Assembly: GCA_025055055.1 (NCBI GenBank)
Contig: JANWYX010000395.1
Span: forward strand, 1 to 19,964
DNA from: Caldilinea sp.
GTDB lineage: Bacteria > Chloroflexota > Anaerolineae > Caldilineales > Caldilineaceae
Direction of reading: 5' to 3'
Length of the DNA: 19,964 nucleotides
Made by a program: the position numbers and the translations under genes
The notes under the pieces: model-generated
Seen by the model: only the letters and a program-made list of their open reading frames with translations
Database searches by the model: none
What the model was told of the DNA's origin: nothing
Part shown: positions 1-19,164 of the stretch, in pieces
How positions within the stretch are numbered: position 1 is the first letter of the stretch
Layout: every line of letters starts with the position of its first letter

Positions 1-2
1 AG

Positions 3-878
<876 letters not shown>

Positions 879-908
879 CGGAGCAATTGAATTTAGCCGA
901 TGATGGCA

Positions 909-941
909 AAGAGGGCGGCGAACCACCGCCCTCTTAATTTT
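909..941 (+). terminator. Rho-independent terminator of the foldase gene
   Basis: A perfect 10-bp stem, AAGAGGGCGG paired with CCGCCCTCTT, encloses a 7-base loop and is followed by AATTTT. It lies 30 bases after the foldase stop codon and is correctly oriented for it. On the minus strand the arm is followed by TTTGCC, so some bidirectional use is possible. Confidence 0.85.
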
Positions 942-1022
942 CCCGGCTTTCGTGGTGTATCGGGGTCATCCCTCCGCCGTCACGCCTCGACCCATCCCGA
1001 GCATCCGCCCCCACGCCTGCCC

Positions 1023-1091
1023 CGTCGGTTGCCCCCCAACGCAACATCGCCACCGTCGGTCACCACCTCCGGCGTGACACCCTAACCTGCC
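1023..1091 (+). repeat. Dispersed intergenic repeat, copy A
   Basis: This 69-bp stretch matches 19411-19479 in the same orientation. It is roughly four-fifths identical by eye, with a few single-base indels. Shared blocks include CCCAACGCAACATC near the middle and CGTGACACCCTA followed by CCTGCC at the end. An inverted repeat GTCAC/GTGAC (1059-1063 and 1074-1078) is present and is kept in the other copy. It lies between convergent genes; no ORF here is convincing. The remainder of 879-1143 holds only the terminator and C-rich non-coding sequence. Confidence 0.7.
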
Positions 1092-1143
1092 GAGATCCAC
1101 TGAATGCGAAACCAACGCAGATTGCTAAAAATTTTGTGAAAAT

Positions 1144-3216
<2,073 letters not shown>

Positions 3217-3234
3217 GGCGCTCCTTTGTGCAGC

Positions 3235-3281
<47 letters not shown>

Positions 3282-3316
3282 GTTGCATGTAAGCAAGCAT
3301 CGGAGTCGCCAAATTG

Positions 3317-4468
3317 ATGAACGTTTGGCTCATTTCTCCCTATCACGCCGGAAGCCATCGAGCGTGGGCGGAAGGCTACGCTCGTTGCTCTCGCCATACT
3401 GTGAAACTGCTCACCATGGCCGGAAGCTTCTGGAAATGGCGGATGCAAGGCGGGGCCGTCGAGCTGGCACTGCAAGCGCGGCGCCTGCTGGAGGCTGAGC
3501 CTCCACCCGATGTCATCCTAACCACCGATATGCTCAACCTTCCGGCATGGCTGGGGCTGATGCGCCGGACGCTGCCTGCATCGATTCCGGTCGCTGTGTA
3601 CATGCACGAAAATCAACTCACCTATCCCTGGCGCCCGGGCGAAGGCCGCGACCTTGCTTTCGCCATGATCAACTGGTTGAGCCAGCTCGCCGCGGACGTA
3701 GTCTTTTTCAATAGCCGTCATCATCTCGACGCCTGGTTCGGCGAGCTGCCCAATTTGCTCAAACACTTTCCCGATTACAATCACCTCGAGCTGATCGAGG
3801 CGGTGCGCGCCCGCAGCGAAGTGCTGCCCGTCGGCATCGAAGCGCATGCGATCGCCAAAGCGGCGGGATGTCGTCTCGACGTCGGGCGCGGGAGAAAAAA
3901 GGAAAGCGCGATCGAGGCTACCGCCCCTTCCGCCTACGCTCCCCTCATTTTGTGGAACCAACGCTGGGAGTACGATAAACGGCCCGACCGCTTTTTCGCC
4001 TTGCTCTACCGGCTGCGCACGGCCGGCGTCCCATTTCGGCTGGCCGTCGCCGGGGAAAACTTCCGTCAGTTCCCTCAGGAATTCGCCGAAGCAGCCGAGC
4101 GCCTTGCCGACGCGATCGTACACTGGGGCTATGTCGAGTCGCGCGAGGCCTATTGGGCGCTGCTGGCTGCCAGCGACCTGGTCATCAGCACCGCAGAGCA
4201 TGAGTTTTTCGGCGTCAGCGTGCTGGAGGCGATCGCGGCCGGCGCATTTCCCCTGCTGCCCAATCGTCTGAGCTATCCGGAGCTGATTCCGATAGAGCTG
4301 CATCCCGCCTGTCTGTACAACGATGAAGAAGACCTCTTCGTGAAGGCGGCGACGCGCCTGCGTTCGCCGCGCCCGGCGCCGCCCTCGTTGCGCCGCTCCG
4401 TGCTGCAACGCTTCGACTGGCGTCGCATCGCCGCAACCTATGACGAACGATTGGAAGCGCTCATGTGA
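3317..4468 (+). CDS. DUF3524 glycosyltransferase, tRNA-queuosine alpha-mannosyltransferase (QTMAN/GTDC1) family
   Basis: This GT-B type glycosyltransferase of about 383 residues belongs to the DUF3524 family, whose animal member QTMAN (GTDC1) adds mannose from GDP-mannose to queuosine in tRNA-Asp. The N-terminal DUF3524 half shows MNVWLISPYHAGSHRAW, SFWKWRMQGGA (37-47), the hallmark HENQLTYPW (98-106) and FFNSRHHLDAW (130-140). The C-terminal donor-binding half shows LWNQRWEYDKRPD (212-224) and EHEFFGVSVLEAIAAGAFPLL (294-314), the usual E-x7-E type nucleotide-sugar motif. The ATG at 3317 fits the family N-terminus. The TTG at 3314 lies eight bases after GGAG and is a possible alternative start, adding one residue. 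A bacterial activity on queuosine is inferred, as the donor and acceptor of bacterial members are less certain. It is encoded near glnS and gltX, two other tRNA-acting genes. Confidence 0.88.
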   Translation: MNVWLISPYHAGSHRAWAEGYARCSRHTVKLLTMAGSFWKWRMQGGAVELALQARRLLEAEPPPDVILTTDMLNLPAWLGLMRRTLPASIPVAVYMHENQLTYPWRPGEGRDLAFAMINWLSQLAADVVFFNSRHHLDAWFGELPNLLKHFPDYNHLELIEAVRARSEVLPVGIEAHAIAKAAGCRLDVGRGRKKESAIEATAPSAYAPLILWNQRWEYDKRPDRFFALLYRLRTAGVPFRLAVAGENFRQFPQEFAEAAERLADAIVHWGYVESREAYWALLAASDLVISTAEHEFFGVSVLEAIAAGAFPLLPNRLSYPELIPIELHPACLYNDEEDLFVKAATRLRSPRPAPPSLRRSVLQRFDWRRIAATYDERLEALM

Positions 4469-4480
4469 AACCGGCATGAA

Positions 4481-4511
4481 CATCTCAAAGACATAAGAGC
4501 GCAAAGAGCGA
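4481..4511. repeat. Degenerate CTCAAAGAC/CGCAAAGAG repeat
   Basis: The segment contains CTCAAAGAC, then ATAAGAG, then CGCAAAGAGCG. It resembles the purine-rich quasi-tandem sequences that recur between genes in several GC-rich bacterial genomes. It lies just after the glycosyltransferase stop codon. The call is by pattern only. Confidence 0.4.
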
Positions 4512-4578
4512 GCAAGCGTGCGCCGATGTGCTTTTCATCGTTCGCAGCGCCGCCAGGGCTAGACGCCCAACGTAAATT

Positions 4579-4606
4579 TTGACCCTTCCTGTTTCCCGGT
4601 TGAAAT
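4579..4606 (+). promoter_or_regulatory. Weak promoter candidate ahead of the MEMO gene
   Basis: TTGACC (4579-4584, 5 of 6 consensus) is followed after 16 bases by TGAAAT (4601-4606, 4 of 6). It sits about 230 bases before the MEMO start in the AT-richer gap. A closer start site cannot be excluded. Confidence 0.22.
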
Positions 4607-4838
4607 GGGAGATGCGTTAAAATCTTTCAGCGGCGACTCTGGCAGAGCCGACCACAGAGCGTGCCGATAGAGTTTTTGTGTTCAAAAGATCGGAAGAGAT
4701 GGTACGCAGTGGGCCCGCCCTTCCATGAATTTTGAAGCTTTCCGGAAGGTCGGATTCTACGAAATTACGTTTCACCTGGCTGTATAACTTCTATCAAAAT
4801 GAACTCGATCTGTTTTCCGGAATCGGCGCGACAACTTT

Positions 4839-6059
<1,221 letters not shown>

Positions 6060-6066
6060 CACAGAC

Positions 6067-6123
6067 GCTGCGGCGTGTTATTGATGAACGATGCGCGTTG
6101 ACACCGATTGACGCCGCCTCAGC
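6067..6123 (+). other. Inverted repeat in the glnS leader
   Basis: GCGGCGT (6070-6076) pairs with ACGCCGC (6111-6117), and GCT (6067-6069) can pair with AGC (6121-6123) across a 3-base bulge; the loop is 34 bases. It lies in the 82-base gap between the MEMO gene and glnS, ending 18 bases before the glnS start. It could be a leader structure, a weak terminator or chance; there is no U-tract and no T-box motif. Confidence 0.3.
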
Positions 6124-6141
6124 AAAGATTTGGAATGAATC

Positions 6142-8490
<2,349 letters not shown>

Positions 8491-8530
8491 AACGCAGACC
8501 AAGCGGATGCTGCGGATTTTCACGGATAGG
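8491..8530. repeat. Degenerate ACGCAGA/GCGGATTTTCACGGAT repeat
   Basis: The glnS-gltX gap consists largely of AACGCAGACC, AAGCGGATGC, TGCGGATTTTCACGGATAGG. This purine-rich quasi-tandem pattern is like other such intergenic repeats in this window (4481-4511, 18953-18995). It has no coding potential I can support. Confidence 0.45.
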
Positions 8531-8549
8531 AATACGGTATAGAGCGCTT

Positions 8550-10070
<1,521 letters not shown>

Positions 10071-10072
10071 GA

Positions 10073-10094
10073 GTGGCTTGCAGCCGCATCCTTT

Positions 10095-10096
<2 letters not shown>
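10073..10096 (+). terminator. Intrinsic terminator of gltX
   Basis: GTGGCT (10073-10078) pairs with AGCCGC (10082-10087), with one G-T pair and a TGC loop, and TTTTT follows at 10092-10096. It lies directly after the gltX stop codon in the 24-base gap to the convergent deacetylase gene, overlapping the first base or two of that gene's stop codon. Confidence 0.6.
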
Positions 10097-10966
<870 letters not shown>

Positions 10967-10970
<4 letters not shown>

Positions 10971-12289
10971 AGCGGCTCCTTTTGTGGAATTACATCCAAA
11001 GGCTGCGCCTCCACCGGCCGAGGGTGCTCTTCCCGGTATAAAAAGGTAATCGCAAACGCAATCAGCAGCAGTGTGAAGGGCACGGCGCTGATCAGAAAGC
11101 GGAAAGCGCCCTCTGGGTTCGGGCCGGGATTTTGTCCACTTTCATAGCCGTAGATCACCCCAACGATCCAGAAAGCAAGCGCAGAGAGAAAGGCGCTCGA
11201 ACGCGTGATGAAGCCCCCCACGGCACCGTAGATCGCCTCGCGTCGACGGCCCGTACGCTCGGCGTCCAGGTCGATGATGCGCGCGCCGACGACGCTGGGG
11301 GTGACCAGAAAACCCGCCAGACCAAAGCTGACCAGAAAGCCACCGACTGCGCCGCCGATCAGCCCTTCGACGAATGCCATCGGGATCACGGAAAACGCAT
11401 AGACGGCCATCGCAACCTGCCAGGCGCGCTTTGCGCCAATCTTTCGGATCAGCCATGCCCACACCGAAACCAGCGGCACGACCGGAATGAAGATCATCGC
11501 CAGCAGGATCGATACCTGTGCCTCGGGAATTTTGAGCGCATATTTAGCGTAGAAAGGAATGATCGAACCGAGCAACCCGTTGACCGTCTGCGCAAAGGAG
11601 TTGGCGATGTTAAATACCCAAAACGGTCGATTTTTGAGCGTCTCCCGAAACGCCTCGGCGAATTTCAGCGGGGGTTTCTCTTGCGCCTCAGGATCTTCGC
11701 GCACGCTGAGGATCAAGATCACCATCAAAATGGCATACAACACGGCGAAGAGCAACGCCATACGCTGAAAACCAAATGCAGCGAAGACGATGGGCGTCAC
11801 GGCTGCGCCGATTAAAATGCCGATGATCTGATAGCCCTGCTGGATCGCCGAGGCCCGCGCACGCTGAGCCTCTCCGCGAAAAATTTCCGGGAAAAGCGCG
11901 CCATAGTTCGTCCACTGGATGGCGGCGGTCGTCTCGTAGAGAATCAAGGCCAGCGTGAACCAGACGAACAGGCTCTGTCCCCGGAATGCCTCAGGCGGCG
12001 AAAAAATGATGACAAAGAAGAGTGCATAAAGAGGCAACGTCGCTACCAGCCAGGGGCGCCGACGCCCCCAACGCGTACGCGTGCTGTCCGACCAATAGCC
12101 GAAGAGCGGGTCGTTGATCGCATCCCACACCATGTAGATCGTGCGAGCGATGGTCGCCAACCCAACCGCCAGCCCCAGCGCATCGACGTAAAAATACGTG
12201 TAATAGGTACTGAATGCTTGCCCTGGAATCATCAGGGCCAGCATGCCCAGGGCATAGGTCCAGGGTGAATTGATCAGCTTCGTTTTCAT
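10967..12289 (-). CDS. MFS transporter of the glycoside-pentoside-hexuronide (GPH) cation symporter family
   Basis: A 440-residue membrane protein with about twelve hydrophobic segments, probably importing a sugar or glycoside together with a cation through the cytoplasmic membrane. The hallmark of the GPH (MelB-like) family is clear in the first cytoplasmic loop: DAINDPLFGYWSDSTRTRWGRRRPW (about 56-80), containing the conserved Asp-Pro and the Arg-rich turn. The N-terminus runs directly into the first membrane helix (WTYALGMLALMIPGQAF). GAAGGAG precedes the ATG by five bases. It is the first gene of a two-gene operon with the YdjC-type deacetylase, and ends in a 4-base ATGA overlap with it. 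A promoter-like element inside an inverted repeat lies 62-116 bases upstream. Substrate is unknown; the partner suggests an acetylated glycoside. Confidence 0.92.
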
Positions 12290-12351
12290 GCGCGCTCCTT
12301 CAACAGGGATGTTGCCGATTTGTCATTTTTGGGTGATTGCGCCGAAGTTCA

Positions 12352-12391
12352 GGAGACAACCGGTCGGTCAGAGCATTGTACCGTTGTCTCC
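12352..12391 (-). promoter_or_regulatory. Inverted repeat, probable operator of the transporter-deacetylase operon
   Basis: GGAGACAAC (12352-12360) and GTTGTCTCC (12383-12391) are perfect inverted repeats; with a one-base bulge they extend to GGAGACAACCGGT/ACCGTTGTCTCC. The space between holds the minus-strand -10 candidate TACAAT. CCGGTCGG occurs twice exactly 30 bp apart (12360-12367, 12390-12397). A site bracketing the -10 fits binding of a dimeric repressor, inferred from position alone. Confidence 0.5.
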
Positions 12392-12405
12392 GGTCGGCGT
12401 GAAAA
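12375..12405 (-). promoter_or_regulatory. Candidate promoter of the transporter-deacetylase operon
   Basis: On the minus strand TACAAT (12380-12375) is a 5-of-6 match to the -10 consensus, with TTTTCA (12405-12400) as a weak -35 after a long 19-base spacer. It lies 86 bases upstream of the transporter start and inside the inverted repeat at 12352-12391. Confidence 0.4.
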
Positions 12406-12502
12406 CCCGGCAAGCCAAATGATGGATTTTGATGGAAGAAGACTTACAAAACGCGCCTGCCTCTTCAGAGACGCAAAGGCTTGTCATTCGCTATTTCTCC
12501 AT

Positions 12503-12532
12503 TTGCTTTATTTTTCATAGTAAATTACACTA
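12503..12532 (+). promoter_or_regulatory. Candidate promoter and overlapping near-palindrome ahead of the HxlR gene
   Basis: TTGCTT (12503-12508) and TACACT (12526-12531) are separated by exactly 17 bases within a markedly AT-rich stretch. The -10 is overlapped by the near-palindrome TAGTAAATTACACTA (12518-12532; five of seven positions pair). Regulators of the HxlR/DUF24 group often bind AT-rich palindromes at their own or a neighbouring promoter, so autoregulation is plausible. The transcript would begin about 40 bases before the GTG at 12581. Confidence 0.4.
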
Positions 12533-12580
12533 GCAGTCCAATAGAAATAGAAGTTATGCAGTTAAACCCGGCAATCGATA

Positions 12581-13069
12581 GTGCAGATTGAACAAATAGG
12601 CGGCGGCGATGGGTGTTGTGGCCCTCACCCCCTGTTGAGAGAGGGAGAAGAGAACGCCGTAGTTGCGGCTCGTAGCCGCAGGTCTTCGGCAGGCCGAGGT
12701 GCGGCGCCCTCACCTCCTTTTTCCCCAGCAAATCAAGATCAGGAAAACAGCTGTCCTGTTGCAGCCATGACCCGGCTGCTGGGGTCACGGTGGACGATGC
12801 TGATCATCCATCATCTGCGCAAACCGAGACGCTACTGCGAGCTGCAGACGCTCGTCGGCGAGGTGAATCCGGCAACATTTACGCAGCGACTGCGGCTGTT
12901 GGAACAGCAGGGATTGCTCATTCGACGGGCGAACCCGGAAAATTCTCGCCACGTTGAATACGCCCTGACGCCCCAGGGAGCGGAACTGCTACCCATCCTC
13001 GATGAGCTGGCGGCCTGGGCGCGCAGATGGTCGCGACAGGGAGACGAAACATCGAACGCAACAAAATAG
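12581..13069 (+). CDS. HxlR/DUF24-family winged-helix regulator, start uncertain
   Basis: The conserved part (residues 56-155, numbered from the GTG) is a typical HxlR winged helix: SCPVAAMTRLLGSRWTMLII, the recognition region NPATFTQRLRLLEQQGLL, and the wing RHVEYALTPQGAELLPIL. Cys58 just before the helix matches the single N-terminal cysteine that senses quinones, aldehydes or disulfide stress in YodB, CatR and HypR. Family members have only a few residues before this Cys. Here 57 residues precede it, rich in Gly, Arg, Ser and Pro and encoded by hairpin-forming repeat-like DNA (12621-12714). In frame there is only GTG 12581, TTG 12635, or ATG 12767, which would drop the Cys. None has a good Shine-Dalgarno sequence. 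The gene may therefore be altered at its 5' end or start unusually. A CatE-like VOC gene follows 64 bases downstream, probably co-transcribed and possibly its target. Confidence 0.75.
   Translation: MQIEQIGGGDGCCGPHPLLREGEENAVVAARSRRSSAGRGAAPSPPFSPANQDQENSCPVAAMTRLLGSRWTMLIIHHLRKPRRYCELQTLVGEVNPATFTQRLRLLEQQGLLIRRANPENSRHVEYALTPQGAELLPILDELAAWARRWSRQGDETSNATK
12621..12714. repeat. Repeat-like hairpin segment bounded by GCCCTCACC direct repeats
   Basis: GCCCTCACC occurs at 12621-12629 and 12706-12714. Between them TGCGGCT (12664-12670) and AGCCGCA (12674-12680) form a perfect 7-bp hairpin. GCCGCA (12675-12680) can instead pair with TGCGGC (12700-12705) around an inner TTCGG/CCGAG-type stem. 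The composition is unlike the regulator's conserved coding part, and this looks like a small palindromic repeat. Whether it is mobile cannot be judged from one copy. Confidence 0.45.
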
Positions 13070-13133
13070 ACAACCCTGTTGCCGTCCGAATCCGTCGTCG
13101 AGTCTGTCGTCGCTTGACCAGAGGAGCACTTTG

Positions 13134-14072
13134 ATGACCAAATTCCGACTTCATCCCAAAACTCGTCCGGCGGCCGTGGCATTAACTGTGATCAACCTCC
13201 CGCACATGCTGGATTTCTATCAGCGGCTGTTGGGGCTGCGTTTGCATGCTCGCCGCGAGGACGTCGCTGTGCTGGGTGCCGGTGGACCGGATTTGCTGTA
13301 TTTGTACGAAAACCCAAATGCTCGGCGCTATCGCGGCGTCTGCGGTCTCTATCATTTCGCCGTACTGCTCCCCGATCGCCGCGAGTTGGCGCGCGCCATC
13401 GCCCGCCTGATGCAAGCGCGCTATCCCAACGCACCCACCGACCACATCATGACCAAGACGACCTACCTGGACGACCCGGAGGGCAACGGCATCGAGTTAT
13501 ACTGTGAGTCGCCCGAAGATGGCGAGTTCGTCGTCGACGGGCAGCGCTTTTACGCACGTCGCGCAGACGGCTCTTGGAGCGATGGTCGCGAACCGTTAGA
13601 CCTACGCGCACTCTTTCGCCATCTTCTCCCGGGGGACGACCTGGCCGCCCCTATGCCGCCACAGACGCGCATCGGGCACGTACACCTGCATGTCGGCGAC
13701 CTGGAAACGGCGATGCGTTTCTATTGCGACGTGCTCGGCTTCGACGCCAAAGGGTTGATGCGGCTGTTTCGTATGGCGATGGTCTCGGTGGACGGCTATC
13801 ACCATCACATCGGCCTCAACACCTGGCAAGGTGAGGGTGCGCCGCCGGCGCCGCCAGATGCGGCCGGCCTGCGCTGGTTTTCACTGGCCTTGCCCGATGA
13901 CGCTGCACTGGAGAGTGTGCTGGAGAACGTGCGCCATCACGGGCTGACGCCAGAGCCTCATGCATTTGGCTGGCAGATACGCGATCCGTTCAACCATTGC
14001 GTCGTGCTGACTGTTGATCCGGCGCTCGCCGCAGCGGCGTCGCAGGAAGAATCGCAGCGGCGGATGAATTGA
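13134..14072 (+). CDS. VOC-superfamily (CatE-like) ring-cleavage dioxygenase or glyoxalase-fold protein
   Basis: A 312-residue cytoplasmic protein made of two vicinal-oxygen-chelate modules, the layout of Bacillus CatE-type catechol 2,3-dioxygenases. Module 1 shows AVALTVINLPHMLDFYQRLLGL, GLYHFAVLLPD (a likely His ligand) and YLDDPEGNGIELYCESPE (a likely Glu ligand). Module 2 shows IGHVHLHVGDLETAMRFY, with the conserved His near its start, YHHHIGLNTW with a further His, and DPFNHCVVLTVDP. The ATG at 13134 has GAGGAG seven bases upstream; the open frame extends back to 13002 but overlaps the regulator and has no family features. It follows the HxlR gene by 64 bases, and CatR-type (DUF24) regulators control catDE in Bacillus, so a role in catechol/quinone detoxification is a reasonable inference. 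The VOC fold is certain; the reaction is not. Confidence 0.87.
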   Translation: MTKFRLHPKTRPAAVALTVINLPHMLDFYQRLLGLRLHARREDVAVLGAGGPDLLYLYENPNARRYRGVCGLYHFAVLLPDRRELARAIARLMQARYPNAPTDHIMTKTTYLDDPEGNGIELYCESPEDGEFVVDGQRFYARRADGSWSDGREPLDLRALFRHLLPGDDLAAPMPPQTRIGHVHLHVGDLETAMRFYCDVLGFDAKGLMRLFRMAMVSVDGYHHHIGLNTWQGEGAPPAPPDAAGLRWFSLALPDDAALESVLENVRHHGLTPEPHAFGWQIRDPFNHCVVLTVDPALAAAASQEESQRRMN

Positions 14073-14133
14073 GTGTCGTGAAGGGCGAAAAGTTCGGTGT
14101 GCGTTGACGCCGATGCTGCAGAGAGGAGATGCA

Positions 14134-14442
14134 ATGGCTTACTATCTGGTGCGAGCAAAGTTGAAAGGCGAGCTGAGGGAGGAATTGCGCAGCCGGCTGG
14201 GCAGACAGGAATTCCAATCGATGCGCCCCTTTGGCGTCGCCCTCACCAAGGGACTCACCGGCGCTCGCCGCGATCCGACGACCGGCGAGGCAGTGTGGGA
14301 GGAGGAAGATTACTGCTCCCCGCCCCTGGCGATGGAGCGCGAGGCCGTGTTGGACCGCTATTTCGATGATCTGCGCGTGGAAACAGTGCGCGAGGGCGAG
14401 GGATGGCGGCGCATCGCCGGCTTACCTTCTCTATGGGAGTAA
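14134..14442 (+). CDS. Small conserved-looking protein of unknown function (102 residues)
   Basis: I do not recognise the family. The predicted protein begins MAYYLVRAKLKGELREELRS, a strand followed by a charged helix, continues through SMRPFGVALTKGL and AVWEEEDYCSPPLAMEREAV, and ends RVETVREGEGWRRIAGLPSLWE. It has no signal peptide or membrane segment, one cysteine and a high proportion of Arg and Glu, so a small soluble alpha/beta protein is likely. Translation should begin at 14134, where GAGAGGAG precedes the ATG by five bases; the open frame starts 30 bases earlier without such support. It lies 61 bases after the VOC gene on the same strand and just before a long hairpin, so it is probably the last gene of the regulator-VOC group. 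Confidence 0.75.
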   Translation: MAYYLVRAKLKGELREELRSRLGRQEFQSMRPFGVALTKGLTGARRDPTTGEAVWEEEDYCSPPLAMEREAVLDRYFDDLRVETVREGEGWRRIAGLPSLWE

Positions 14443-14460
14443 AGCGCTGTGGGTGGAAAG

Positions 14461-14493
14461 ATGTGTGACCATCGTATGCCGATGGTCACACAT
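14461..14493. terminator. Perfect 14-bp hairpin between convergent genes (bidirectional terminator-like)
   Basis: ATGTGTGACCATCG (14461-14474) and CGATGGTCACACAT (14480-14493) pair without mismatch around a 5-base TATGC loop. It lies 18 bases after the small protein gene and 25 bases past the maeB stop codon. Neither strand has a U-tract after the stem, so termination would be non-canonical or Rho-assisted; the hairpin may instead protect 3' ends. Confidence 0.6.
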
Positions 14494-14518
14494 CCGTCAG
14501 GTGAAAAGCCGGACAAGT

Positions 14519-16759
<2,241 letters not shown>

Positions 16760-16809
16760 GGTGTTCCCTCTTTTGGTCATGGCGGGCGTCTGTTCAGTCT
16801 CCCTTCTGC

Positions 16810-16847
16810 ACGCAGCCGCTTCGACGGTCTTTCCGAAGCGGCTGCGT
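16810..16847 (-). other. Perfect 14-bp hairpin between glmS and maeB
   Basis: ACGCAGCCGCTTCG (16810-16823) pairs perfectly with CGAAGCGGCTGCGT (16834-16847) around a 10-base loop. It lies 114 bases past the glmS stop and 50 bases before the maeB start. There is no U-tract after it in the transcribed direction. It may end part of the glmS transcript or stabilise its 3' end. The rest of the 201-base gap shows nothing I can name. Confidence 0.5.
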
Positions 16848-16960
16848 ACAAAGTCGAGCAGGCGCTCATTGCGGTTGAACGATCCACAATACCGATCTTA
16901 GTCCAAGTCCATCCGGAAAACATCGACGCCTGTCCCCGAATCGAAGAGACTTCTTACCCC

Positions 16961-18820
<1,860 letters not shown>

Positions 18821-18952
18821 AGACTTTCCTCCAATGGGAATTGTTGCGCGCGACATGAAGCGCGCCGCGCGCTCCGGTGTTTCGTTGCTCTTGCGCCATG
18901 AATTGCGTCCCTGCCGTGAGGAAAAATAGGGCTATGCTTGCGCTACAAAAGC

Positions 18953-18995
18953 TCACCGCAGAGGCGCTGAGAGCGCAGAGATTTCACAGATTGCG
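18953..18995. repeat. Degenerate CACCGCAGAG/GCGCAGAGATTTCACAG repeat
   Basis: The segment reads CACCGCAGAG, GCGCTGAGA, GCGCAGAGATTTCACAG, TTGCG in order. It is a quasi-tandem purine-rich pattern like the segments at 4481-4511 and 8491-8530, on the non-template side of glmS. Similar strings recur between genes in many GC-rich genomes; their role is unknown. Confidence 0.5.
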
Positions 18996-19111
18996 TCGAT
19001 TCGATGGCTTCCACTGCGGGCGTCTTTGTGACGACGGTCACCCGCCGCTTTTACACGCACGCTTGAGACTGATGGGGTGGGAAAGATTGTCCCGAACGGT
19101 GATCGCTCGGT

Positions 19112-19164
<53 letters not shown>

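Larger units (their letters stand above)
4469..4838. other. 370-base gene-free gap between the glycosyltransferase and MEMO genes
   Basis: No convincing ORF is present; the short plus-strand ORF at 4732-4926 overlaps the MEMO gene and lacks family features. The gap starts with a degenerate repeat (4481-4511), contains a weak promoter match (4579-4606) and an isolated -10-like TAAAAT at 4618-4623, and is clearly richer in A and T than its flanks. I see no riboswitch or RNA gene that I can name. Confidence 0.5.

Noticed and set aside
900..1085. 61-codon ORF after the foldase gene
   Set aside because: It runs through the terminator stem and into dispersed repeat copy A; translation is Pro/Arg-rich noise.
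6098..6103. Perfect -35 hexamer TTGACA before glnS
   Set aside because: No acceptable -10 lies 16-18 bases downstream (AGCAAA at 17), so a promoter cannot be supported.
6060..6141. T-box leader for glnS
   Set aside because: The gap is only 82 bases, too short for a T-box, and the conserved T-box sequence is absent.
18821..18856. Upstream in-frame start for glmS (twelve extra codons)
   Set aside because: An extension would bury the catalytic Cys that must become the N-terminal residue; the ATG at 18820 also has the better ribosome-binding site.
18821..18960. glmS ribozyme or riboswitch in the glmS leader
   Set aside because: I looked for the conserved core of the ribozyme and could not find it; the leader holds only GC palindromes and a normal Shine-Dalgarno sequence.
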